The notes under the pieces were generated by a model. The model was not told where the DNA came from. It saw only the letters and a list, made by a program, of their open reading frames with translations, and did not search any database. Below, piece after piece: positions 49,557 through 57,101 of a stretch of 64,000 nt of DNA (positions within the stretch are counted from its first letter, which is position 1; each line of letters opens with the position of its first letter). A program made the translations under genes and the position numbers. Source of the DNA: Zwartia hollandica (GTDB taxonomy: Bacteria; Pseudomonadota; Gammaproteobacteria; Burkholderiales; Burkholderiaceae_B); contig NZ_JAHXRI010000001.1 in NCBI RefSeq assembly GCF_019923725.1, positions 186,001-250,000 on the forward strand, written 5' to 3'.

Positions 49557-50012
49557 ATGTCAGACTTAAAACTGCGACTCGCCAATTCCGTCAAGGACGC
49601 TATGCGCGCCAAAGCCTCTGAACGCCTCAGTACCTTGCGTTTTTTGCAAGCTGCGATCAAGCAACGAGAAGTCGATGAGCGTAAAGAGTTAAGTGATGCC
49701 GAAGTAGTCGCCATCATTGAAAAACAAGTTAAGCAACGCCGGGAGTCAATCGCAGCCTTCGAGCAAGCGGGCCGCACCGAAACCGCAGCGCAAGAGACTG
49801 CCGAGATGGCCGTCCTAAAAGAATTCCTGCCCCAAGCAGCTAGCGAAGCCGATATCGCAGCAGCCATCGATGCTGCCCTAGCTGAGGTCCAAGCACAAGG
49901 CATAACAGGTGCGCCCGCAATGGGCAAAGTCATGGCTATTTTGAAGCAAGCGCTAGCAGGACGCGCAGACATGTCTGCGCTTTCCGCTCTAGTAAAAGCA
50001 AAGCTAGGTTAA
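49557..50012 (+). CDS. yqeY: GatB/YqeY domain-containing protein
   Basis: A 151-residue soluble helical protein. It begins LKLRLANSVKDAMRAKASER and contains LSTLRFLQAAIKQREVDERK and FLPQAASEADIAAAIDAAL. YqeY resembles the tail domain of GatB amidotransferase and may bind tRNA, but its role is unknown. A GGAAAG site precedes the ATG. It lies 34 bases after dnaE2. Its usual partners rpsU and dnaG are not here. Confidence 0.9.
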   Translation: MSDLKLRLANSVKDAMRAKASERLSTLRFLQAAIKQREVDERKELSDAEVVAIIEKQVKQRRESIAAFEQAGRTETAAQETAEMAVLKEFLPQAASEADIAAAIDAALAEVQAQGITGAPAMGKVMAILKQALAGRADMSALSALVKAKLG

Positions 50013-50025
50013 GGCGTGGAGGTGA

Positions 50026-50436
50026 TTACGCCTTCACCTTCAGAACCTTAAATGCAGCGGAAGCTTTAGCAATCAACTTCCCGCTCGTATCCAGAATTTC
50101 ACCTTCGCAAAAGGCAATCGAGGCGCCGCGTCTAATGCAACGCGCCTCGATGGTGAGGTCTGTCATCGCAGGCTCGATACAGCTCGTGTGCATGTCAATC
50201 GTTGCCATCCCGATCCCTAACGGATCGTTGGCACGACCTGCTGCGCTTAGTGTGAAGTCTAGAATACTCATGAGCGCACCACCATGAATATGCCCACGAC
50301 TATTTAGCAACTCACTACGGATACGTAGCCGTGTCATCGCGCGATCGTTCTCGCACAATACCGGCTCAAGTTGCAGAAAGTCGAGATAGGGGATCTCAAG
50401 TCCGAAATATTTTTTTTGATGATTTGAAGATGACAC
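50026..50436 (-). CDS. PaaI-family hot-dog thioesterase
   Basis: A 136-residue hot-dog protein. The PaaI-type signature RGHIHGGALMSILDFTLSA contains the HGG active-site region, and MHTSCIEPAMTDLTIEARCI and GEILDTSGKLIAKASAAFKV complete the fold. It probably hydrolyses aromatic or short acyl-CoA esters. I chose a GTG start at 50436 (VSSSNHQKKYFG); the frame is open 39 codons upstream, into the lipoprotein gene, but that part is Cys/Phe-rich and unlike the family. It converges with yqeY. Confidence 0.8.
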   Translation of the reverse strand: MSSSNHQKKYFGLEIPYLDFLQLEPVLCENDRAMTRLRIRSELLNSRGHIHGGALMSILDFTLSAAGRANDPLGIGMATIDMHTSCIEPAMTDLTIEARCIRRGASIAFCEGEILDTSGKLIAKASAAFKVLKVKA

Positions 50437-50488
50437 AGCAGCTCTACGAAAGAAAAAATATAAACAAAAACAAATATGCTTCACGCAC

Positions 50489-50902
50489 CTAGCGAGGCGC
50501 TGCCCGCGGCATGTAACTTGAGCAAGTAGGCACGCCAAACTGCATGACCTCATGCAGCGCAGAAAGCGATGCGCGATTCCACATATTCACGCCCATGACT
50601 GTTGCGACGACCTCAGTGTTCCGCTCCCCCAGAGAGCGCATATCAACCTGCGCATAAGGTGTCGAACCCAGCACTCCGGTCACCCAAACCCGCGCAGAAC
50701 CACTGGCTTGATCACTCGAAGACTTAACTGGAAACTCGCCGTCAGCACTCCAACACTCTTTCGCTTGCGCCTGCGCACGTGCGAAGACCTCCTGAAAAGC
50801 TACGGGGACTGTAAAGCTATCTTTAGGCGAATTTGTCGGATTGATCCCTAAACAGCCGCCCAACAGAATTGGACAAATGAGAGTGAGCCAATGTCGTTTC
50901 AT
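50489..50902 (-). CDS. Hypothetical lipoprotein
   Basis: A 137-residue protein with a lipoprotein signal (LICPILLGGC, lipidated Cys17). The mature part contains FQEVFARAQAQAKECW, a serine-rich stretch, ARVWVTGVLGSTPYAQVDM and two further cysteines (in AKECW and VPTCSS) that could form a disulfide. I do not recognise a named family; short lipoproteins with this pattern occur in Alcaligenaceae. It lies upstream of the thioesterase gene on the same strand and diverges from the DUF423 gene. Confidence 0.75.
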   Translation of the reverse strand: MKRHWLTLICPILLGGCLGINPTNSPKDSFTVPVAFQEVFARAQAQAKECWSADGEFPVKSSSDQASGSARVWVTGVLGSTPYAQVDMRSLGERNTEVVATVMGVNMWNRASLSALHEVMQFGVPTCSSYMPRAAPR

Positions 50903-50982
50903 CTTGTGTTCCTTGGCGCTGCCCAGCGGGCGTTAAAGGTTGCATAATACGCTGAGAATTTTAACTATATTTGTAGCCCACC

Positions 50983-51354
50983 ATGACCAACCTCATTCCG
51001 ACACCCCGCTTCTGGCGCTTGGTAGCGGCCGCGCTTGGTCTAACTGCGGTAGCCTTAGCCGCCGCAGCAGCCCATGCGATCGCAGACCCAAAAGCCGCGC
51101 TGTCTGTGGAGCGCGCCGCAATCATGCAACTTATCCATGCGGTCTTGCTTGTCTACCTTGCGAGTTTGCCAGGCAGCTGGATCCGCCTTGCCCGGTGGGC
51201 CACTCTGTTAGGACTCGTTCTCTTTTGCGGTGGGATTTACACAAAATATTTCGCAGAGATCGTGAGCGCGGGCGCATTGGCACCCGCAGGGGGCGTCATG
51301 CTCATGCTAGGCTGGATGCTCTTAGGACTATCAACCTTCACCAAGGACAACTGA
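50983..51354 (+). CDS. DUF423 family membrane protein
   Basis: A 123-residue inner-membrane protein with four hydrophobic segments. It shows the DUF423 pattern: a small-residue-rich first helix with AAAAAHAIADPKA, then HAVLLVYLASLPGSW, LFCGGIYTKYFAEI and LAPAGGVMLMLGWMLLGLS. The function of the family is unknown. It stands alone between the divergent lipoprotein gene and the thiolase pair, 84 bases upstream of the thiolase. Confidence 0.85.
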   Translation: MTNLIPTPRFWRLVAAALGLTAVALAAAAAHAIADPKAALSVERAAIMQLIHAVLLVYLASLPGSWIRLARWATLLGLVLFCGGIYTKYFAEIVSAGALAPAGGVMLMLGWMLLGLSTFTKDN

Positions 51355-51438
51355 GGCCAAAGCTGCATCCTTAAAACAAGTGCATACAACAGTGGTACAA
51401 AGCTATTTCACAATTTTTCAACTACCAAAATATCGCAT

Positions 51439-52608
51439 ATGAGCATACGAGACAAAGCCTATATCGTTGGCGCCTACGAGCACCCAACACGCAAAGCACC
51501 AGATAAATCCGTTGCGCAACTACACGCCGAGTCTGCACGTGGCGCACTAGAAGACGCTGGACTGACACTGGGTGATATTGACGGCTACTTCTGTGCTGGA
51601 GACGCGCCAGGCCTGGGCATGCTGAATATGGCCGACTACATGGGGCTAACTAAACTGCGTCACGTAGACTCAACCGAAACCGGTGGTTGCTCCTATTTGA
51701 TCCACGTGTCCCATGCTGCGCAAGCGATTGCAGCTGGCAAGTGCGATGTCGCGCTAGTGACGCTAGCTGGCCGCCCACGTTCTGCCGGCTCCTCTGGACT
51801 CCAGCCACGCAATTGGGGATCTGACCTACCGGACGTTCCTTTCGAGGCGCCTTTTGGATCGGTCACAGTTAATAGTTATGCCATGGTGGCAGCCCGTCAT
51901 ATGTACGAGTTCGGCACGACCGCGGAACAACTGGCGTGGGTAAAGGTTGCTGCGTCTCACCATGCCCAACATAATCCACATGCGATGCTACGAGATGTTG
52001 TGACTGTGGAAGATGTGGTTAATTCACCTCTCGTCTCTACGCCCTTACACCGTCTAGACTGCTGTGTCGTCAGCGATGGTGGTGGTGCACTCATCATCGC
52101 CCGGCCAGAAATTGCAAAGTCACTGAAGCGACCACTCGTAAAGTTACTGGGTGCTGGCGAAGCTGTAAAAGGTCAACTTGGCGGTCACGTTGACCTCACC
52201 TACTCAGCTGCGCGATTTTCTGGTGCAGCCGCTTTCAAAGAAGCAGGCATCACTCACCAAGATATCAAATACGCTTCGATTTACGACAGTTTCACCATCA
52301 CCGTCATCATGCAGCTCGAAGACTTAGGCTTCTGTAAAAAAGGCGAAGGTGGAAAATTCGTGGCCGACGGCAACTTAATTTCTGGTGTGGGTAAACTTCC
52401 ATTCAACACGGACGGTGGCGGCTTGTGTAACAACCATCCGGCAAACCGAGGTGGAATCACCAAGGTGATTGAAGCGGTCCGCCAGTTGCGCGGCGAAGCG
52501 CACCCAGCAGTACAGGTAAAAAATTGCGATATCGCCCTTGCTCACGGCACGGGTGGTTTCCTCGGCTCGCGCCATGGTAGCGCGACTCTGATCATGGAGC
52601 GTAACTAA
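51439..52608 (+). CDS. Thiolase-family protein (SCP2/Ltp-type)
   Basis: A 389-residue thiolase-fold protein of the lipid-transfer/SCP-x branch. Recognisable parts are VAQLHAESARGALEDAGLTL, STETGGCSYLIHVSHAAQAI (Cys84 near the usual nucleophile), GGLCNNHPANRGGITKVIEA and CDIALAHGTGGFLGSRHG. It is followed two bases later by a zinc OB-fold (DUF35) protein. Such pairs form complexes: some are thiolases, others are retro-aldolases of steroid or side-chain breakdown. Which reaction applies here is undetermined, so I give no gene symbol. Confidence 0.85.
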   Translation: MSIRDKAYIVGAYEHPTRKAPDKSVAQLHAESARGALEDAGLTLGDIDGYFCAGDAPGLGMLNMADYMGLTKLRHVDSTETGGCSYLIHVSHAAQAIAAGKCDVALVTLAGRPRSAGSSGLQPRNWGSDLPDVPFEAPFGSVTVNSYAMVAARHMYEFGTTAEQLAWVKVAASHHAQHNPHAMLRDVVTVEDVVNSPLVSTPLHRLDCCVVSDGGGALIIARPEIAKSLKRPLVKLLGAGEAVKGQLGGHVDLTYSAARFSGAAAFKEAGITHQDIKYASIYDSFTITVIMQLEDLGFCKKGEGGKFVADGNLISGVGKLPFNTDGGGLCNNHPANRGGITKVIEAVRQLRGEAHPAVQVKNCDIALAHGTGGFLGSRHGSATLIMERN

Positions 52609-52610
52609 TC

Positions 52611-53012
52611 ATGACGATGATGTATCAACCCAACCCGATTCCCGCACCGGCCCAAGAAAAAGGCAATGAACCATTTTGGGATGCGGCCAAGCTCGGGAAA
52701 TTTCTAATCAAGAAATGTAAGTCTTGTGGTCAAACTCATTGGTATCCGCGTGAACTCTGCCCCTTTTGTATGAGCGACACAGAATGGATTGAAGCCTCTG
52801 GCAAGGGCACGATCTATTCCCTAAGCGTCATGCAGCGTGGCAACCCTAACCCGTATTGCATTGCCTATGTTTCGCTCGACGAAGGGGTCACGATGATGAC
52901 TCAAATTGTAGATTGCGACCTCGAAGCGCTGAAAATTGGGCAAAAGGTGAAGCTCGTTTTCAAACCGACTGAAGGCGATGGACCACCTGTACCGATGTTT
53001 ACCCCTGTATAA
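52611..53012 (+). CDS. Zn-ribbon OB-fold protein (DUF35/ChsH2-like)
   Basis: A 133-residue partner of the thiolase-like protein. A zinc ribbon with Cys36, Cys39, Cys50 and Cys53 (CKSCGQTHWYPRELCPFC) is followed by an OB fold (GKGTIYSLSVMQRG to GQKVKLVFKP). DUF35 proteins bind CoA and help channel acyl-CoA to or from the thiolase fold. The two genes are almost contiguous and end at a strong terminator. Confidence 0.9.
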   Translation: MTMMYQPNPIPAPAQEKGNEPFWDAAKLGKFLIKKCKSCGQTHWYPRELCPFCMSDTEWIEASGKGTIYSLSVMQRGNPNPYCIAYVSLDEGVTMMTQIVDCDLEALKIGQKVKLVFKPTEGDGPPVPMFTPV

Positions 53013-53030
53013 AACAGAGCCGAATAAAAA

Positions 53031-53072
53031 GCCGTGCGTAGTCAATTAAATTGACCACGCACGGTTTTTTTT
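53031..53072. terminator. Strong terminator after the thiolase/OB-fold pair
   Basis: A long hairpin: GCCGTGCGTAGTCAA pairs with TTGACCACGCACGGT, one internal mismatch and a G:U closing pair, five-base loop. A run of T (53065-53071) follows on the plus strand. An A-rich flank on the left makes it usable in reverse for the convergent DUF945 gene as well. Confidence 0.92.
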
Positions 53073-53110
53073 GCACCAGCCTGTGTGCGAGCCCTCTCAA
53101 CGACTCGTTA

Positions 53111-54376
53111 TTACTTCAAGGCCTCATTGATCAGCGCATCAAAATAATCAAGATTCGCTTTTACATCAAAGGTCTTCCCATTCGCTTTGATCGAGCCACC
53201 CGCAAGCTCAAAACTAGCGCGTAAGCCCTCTTTGGTTGGAACCACCAAACCAAACAACATCGCCAATGATCGCTGCTTGTTGTCTAAGACCCGACCATTC
53301 GCATCGATTTGCCCAGAAGCGCGAATCGAATCTACCGTTGAAAACTTCGCAGCTTTGGCAGGCAAGACCTCAAGCTTGAGTGCGCCTTGAACGGATCCTG
53401 CGTCAGTCTTCGCTGCAAGCGTTGGAATACCAATTGAAAAACCATCACTAATCAATGTGCGTAACGCTTGTTTCACACGAGACTGCTCATCAGCTGTCAG
53501 CATCCGAAAGTCATTGGTGTCGTGACCTACAGCAGACAAAGCCTCGACGCTAGCGCTGTTCATTCCAGTAACGGCAAATTCAAGAGAAACATCCCGTAGT
53601 TTTTGCCCCGCAACATCAAGCGATGCAACCTTGGGATGGACCGTCAAATCAATGCGCTTATCCTTTTCTCCAGTCGTGCTCGTCAAAACAAAGTTCTCGG
53701 CAGTGAACTCTTTAGTACTAACCTTTGCAATCGCCAAGGAGCCAGAACCAATCCCCTTTTGTCTGTCGCTTACCTCTGACTGCATGTTGACACCCTGCAC
53801 ATCTAGGACATACTCAGCAGTACGCATAGTAAGACGATCGAGCTTGAAATCAGCGGCAAGTGTCTTGGCACCCCATGCAATATTTCCCGTTAGAGGACTG
53901 AAGTCAAATGAATCTCTGCCCTGCCGGACGGCAAGCTTGGGCAGACTGAAACTCGATCGAGCCGCCCCACCATAAGCAAGCTTGCCGTGACCATGAAGAT
54001 CAAACTCTTGACCAAAGAAATCTTTCAAAGCCTGTGCGCGTGGTCCAGCTGGCTTGACGTGCCAGTCAAACCGCATCGCCGAGTCTGGTAACAGTAAGTT
54101 CGATACCTTATAGGTAGCCTGTGCCGTGTAAAGTGCTGTGCCATCCTTCGCGTCAGCACTGACGTCTGCGAACTGCAGATCAAAAGAACCCTTTGCCGAC
54201 AACAGTGACTGCTCGTGTTTAACGTTCACAATCCGTAGAGCGGCCCCAGGCTTATTGCGTTCGGTAATCGTAGAGACAAACTTCTCGGTGCTGCGCCCGA
54301 CGTAGACACTTGCGCCAAGCCAAACAGCTAGGAGCACTACGATCAAACCGCCTACTGCAGCAAATAGCTTTTTCAT
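53111..54376 (-). CDS. DUF945 (YdgA-like) protein
   Basis: A 421-residue protein with an N-terminal membrane anchor or signal (MKKLFAAVGGLIVVLLAVWL) and a long beta-rich periplasmic part. It matches the YdgA/DUF945 pattern: VYVGRSTEKFVSTI near the anchor, LRIVNVKHEQSLLSAKGSF, and repeated strand segments to SIKANGKTFDVKAN at the end. The family's function is unknown; it is probably envelope-associated. It lies about 35 bases after proC on the same strand. Confidence 0.8.
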   Translation of the reverse strand: MKKLFAAVGGLIVVLLAVWLGASVYVGRSTEKFVSTITERNKPGAALRIVNVKHEQSLLSAKGSFDLQFADVSADAKDGTALYTAQATYKVSNLLLPDSAMRFDWHVKPAGPRAQALKDFFGQEFDLHGHGKLAYGGAARSSFSLPKLAVRQGRDSFDFSPLTGNIAWGAKTLAADFKLDRLTMRTAEYVLDVQGVNMQSEVSDRQKGIGSGSLAIAKVSTKEFTAENFVLTSTTGEKDKRIDLTVHPKVASLDVAGQKLRDVSLEFAVTGMNSASVEALSAVGHDTNDFRMLTADEQSRVKQALRTLISDGFSIGIPTLAAKTDAGSVQGALKLEVLPAKAAKFSTVDSIRASGQIDANGRVLDNKQRSLAMLFGLVVPTKEGLRASFELAGGSIKANGKTFDVKANLDYFDALINEALK

Positions 54377-54411
54377 TAGGTCATTCCTGTTATTAAAATT
54401 TACTGCTGAAT

Positions 54412-55248
54412 CTACTTCCCGAATTCAATCGAAAGCTCCGCCGCGCGACGATCTGCTGCTGCCATCGCCTGAACCACTGTTTGACCAAAAGCCTGTTGCG
54501 CAAAAACATCCAGCGCCGCCGCAGTCGTTCCCCCCTTGGACGTGACCCGCTCCCGGAGCACGGAGGGAGCTTCCGCAGACTGCTGCGCGAGTTTCGTCGC
54601 ACCAGCAAGCGTAGACAAGGCTAAGTCCCTTGCCTGTTGCTCTGACAAACCGAGTGCAAGCCCCCCTTTAATGAGAGACTCGAGGAAAAGGAACACGTAG
54701 GCCGGTCCACTGCCAGACAGTGCCGTTACGGCATCAATGGCCTTGTCGTTATCCACCCAAACCACTTCGCCTACGGTAGAAAGCAATGCAGTCGCGCGCT
54801 CCCGATCGGCTGCGCTCGTTGTCGCGGGTGCGCTCATCCCGGTTACTCCAGCTCCGACAAGTGCAGGCGTATTGGGCATGCAACGCACCACATTACCAAA
54901 CGGTTTGGCATCCTCACCAAGCCATTTGCCAAGTGAGTCAATTGAAATCCCCGCAGCGATACTAATGACTAACGTGTTGGGTTGTAGCCAAGCACGGCAC
55001 TGTAATACGACATCCCGCATCTGTTGTGGCTTGACAGCAAAAATCCAGACCTGGCGCTGACTGAGCAGCGTATCTGGTGCGGCGCTCACACTGACAGAAC
55101 GCGCACGCCATTGCTCTCGTAGCACCTCGGCTACCTCAATTACATGGACCTTTTCGGCGGGACAGCCCTGAGCCAGCATGCCCGAGACCAAAGCGTTCGC
55201 CATGTTACCGCCACCAATAAATGCCACCGAAGGAAATGTTGCCATCAT
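54412..55248 (-). CDS. proC: Pyrroline-5-carboxylate reductase
   Basis: Last step of proline synthesis, reducing pyrroline-5-carboxylate with NAD(P)H. The 278-residue protein has the N-terminal Rossmann motif FIGGGNMANALVSG, VVRCMPNTPALVGAGVTGM and the signature near ALSGSGPAYVFLFLESLIKG. Tandem ATGs stand at the start; either is possible. It lies 11 bases after ubiA. Confidence 0.95.
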   Translation of the reverse strand: MMATFPSVAFIGGGNMANALVSGMLAQGCPAEKVHVIEVAEVLREQWRARSVSVSAAPDTLLSQRQVWIFAVKPQQMRDVVLQCRAWLQPNTLVISIAAGISIDSLGKWLGEDAKPFGNVVRCMPNTPALVGAGVTGMSAPATTSAADRERATALLSTVGEVVWVDNDKAIDAVTALSGSGPAYVFLFLESLIKGGLALGLSEQQARDLALSTLAGATKLAQQSAEAPSVLRERVTSKGGTTAAALDVFAQQAFGQTVVQAMAAADRRAAELSIEFGK

Positions 55249-55259
55249 TCATCCAAAAA

Positions 55260-56117
55260 TCAATAGAGTGTGAGCTGAAGTCCAATACCGCAAAATACCG
55301 CAGCGCCAAGCCAGGTGTTATGTAAAAAAGCCTTAAAGCAGGCTTGGCGGTCACGGTCTCGTATCCAGTAAATGTGCAACGCGGAAATACCAAGCGCAAG
55401 CAACAAGCCTAGGAAATAAGGCCATCCATAGCTAAGCAAGTAACCGACAACGCCTAGTAAAGCGATTGCTAACAGATAACAAAACGCAACCAAAGAAACA
55501 TCGTAGCGACCAAATGTGATCGCAGATGTCTTGAGTCCGAGTCGTAAGTCATCGTCACGATCAACCATGGCGTATTCCGTATCATACGCAATTGCCCAGC
55601 ATACATTGGCGAGAAGCATCACCCAGGCTACGCTGGGTACCTCGTTCTGTATCGCAGCAAACGCCATCGGAATCCCGAAGCCAAAAGCAACGCCTAGATA
55701 GGCCTGCGGGATCGCGAAAAACCGCTTGAACAACGGATAGGTTACTGCGAGTATTGCCGCAATAAGCGCCAATAAAATAGTCAGTACATTCAAAAACAAT
55801 ACCAGTACGAAGCTAACCAAACCCAACACAGCAGCGACATATAAGGCTTCGCGTGGCTCGATCAATCCAGCTGTCAACACACGCTTTTCCGTACGTGCGA
55901 CATGTCTATCAACATCTCTGTCGAAGTAATCGTTCATAGCACACCCTGCAGAGCGCATCAAAAATGTGCCTAGTACAAAGATGCATAGAATCGCTGGCTC
56001 TGGCCACCCATCTGCAGCGACAAAGAGCCCCCATAGTGTTGGCCAAAGCAAAAGCAAGGTACCGATAGGCTTATCGAGACGTACTAGTTTGGCATACAGA
56101 CCGAGACGTTCAAACAC
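55260..56117 (-). CDS. ubiA: 4-hydroxybenzoate octaprenyltransferase
   Basis: A 285-residue intramembrane prenyltransferase of ubiquinone synthesis. The first Asp-rich motif is NDYFDRDVDRHVART and the second DTEYAMVDRDDDLRLGLK, both binding prenyl diphosphate through Mg2+. The start RLDKPIGTLLLLWPTLWGL is typical. It follows oxyR by two bases in a recG-oxyR-ubiA-proC run. Confidence 0.96.
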   Translation of the reverse strand: MFERLGLYAKLVRLDKPIGTLLLLWPTLWGLFVAADGWPEPAILCIFVLGTFLMRSAGCAMNDYFDRDVDRHVARTEKRVLTAGLIEPREALYVAAVLGLVSFVLVLFLNVLTILLALIAAILAVTYPLFKRFFAIPQAYLGVAFGFGIPMAFAAIQNEVPSVAWVMLLANVCWAIAYDTEYAMVDRDDDLRLGLKTSAITFGRYDVSLVAFCYLLAIALLGVVGYLLSYGWPYFLGLLLALGISALHIYWIRDRDRQACFKAFLHNTWLGAAVFCGIGLQLTLY

Positions 56118-56119
56118 AG

Positions 56120-57070
56120 CTAACCGCGCTCCTTCTCGTGCAGGTTATCAAGCATATGGACATCCTCTAACCCGCAATGGAATACTGCTTGAACCAGCGC
56201 ATCAATTGCAACCGTACGAGGAAAGCTTTTCCGCCACGCGAGCACAACACGACGATTAGGCACGGGTACATCAAACTTGATGTACTTGAGCAATTTACTA
56301 CTGCGGTCCACAGATGACACCGAACTGGCGGGCATCACAGTGATCCCTATACCGGCTGCAACCATATGGCGAATGGTCTCCAGTGACGAGCCCTCAAACG
56401 TCCGCTGAATACCTTCGCTCGTCGCAGCAAACCTGGATAGCTCGGGACAAACTTCTAATACCTGATCGCGAAAGCAGTGCCCACTGCCAAGCAACAACAT
56501 GTTTTGTTGCTTGAGATCTTCAGCAGAAATAGATTTTCGGGATGCCCAAGGATGCTGAGACGGAATAGCGACGACAAAGTCTTCATCATACAGGGGCAAA
56601 ACACTTAGACCGGAATCTGGGAGCGGTAACGCCATGATTGCGCAGTCAATTTCTCCTTGACGCAAAAGCTCCAACAAGCGAACGGTGAAGTTCTCTTGCA
56701 AGATCAATGGCATTTGGGGGGTACGTTCGATCTGTTTCGGCACAAGTTTCGGTAACAAGTACGGGCCTATCGTGTGGATCACTCCAACGCGAAGCACACC
56801 GGCAAGAGGATCACGACCAAGGCGTGCAAGCTCTTTGATACTGGCGCTTTCCTCAAGTACCTTTTGCGCCTGCAACACAATTTGCATTCCAATCGCAGTC
56901 ACACCGATCTCCGTCCCTCCCCGCTCAAACAGTGTGACACCTAACTCATCTTCTAGCTTCTTGATGGCCACAGACAAAGTCGGTTGACTGACAAAACAGG
57001 CATCGGCCGCACGACCAAAGTGCTTTTCACGAGATACTGCAACGATATACTTCAATTCTGTAAGAGTCAT
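56120..57070 (-). CDS. oxyR: Hydrogen peroxide-responsive regulator OxyR
   Basis: A 316-residue LysR-type regulator. The N-terminal HTH (MTLTELKYIVAVSREKHFGRAA to SQPTLSVAIKKLEDELGV) is followed by the sensor domain with both redox cysteines: counting from ATG 57070 they fall at residues 199 and 208 (GHCFRDQVLEVC), the same numbers as in E. coli. So it should sense peroxide by disulfide formation. A TTG five codons upstream is in frame but would break the family numbering. No catalase or ahpC gene is nearby; recG and ubiA flank it. Confidence 0.95.
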   Translation of the reverse strand: MTLTELKYIVAVSREKHFGRAADACFVSQPTLSVAIKKLEDELGVTLFERGGTEIGVTAIGMQIVLQAQKVLEESASIKELARLGRDPLAGVLRVGVIHTIGPYLLPKLVPKQIERTPQMPLILQENFTVRLLELLRQGEIDCAIMALPLPDSGLSVLPLYDEDFVVAIPSQHPWASRKSISAEDLKQQNMLLLGSGHCFRDQVLEVCPELSRFAATSEGIQRTFEGSSLETIRHMVAAGIGITVMPASSVSSVDRSSKLLKYIKFDVPVPNRRVVLAWRKSFPRTVAIDALVQAVFHCGLEDVHMLDNLHEKERG

Positions 57071-57101
57071 AGCTATTTCGCCCAATCAATCAGCAAATCA
57101 T

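Noticed and set aside
50011-50034. AAGGCGT/ACGCCTT hairpin over the converging stops of yqeY and the thioesterase gene as a terminator.
   Set aside because: Only seven base pairs and no U-run on either strand; too weak to call.
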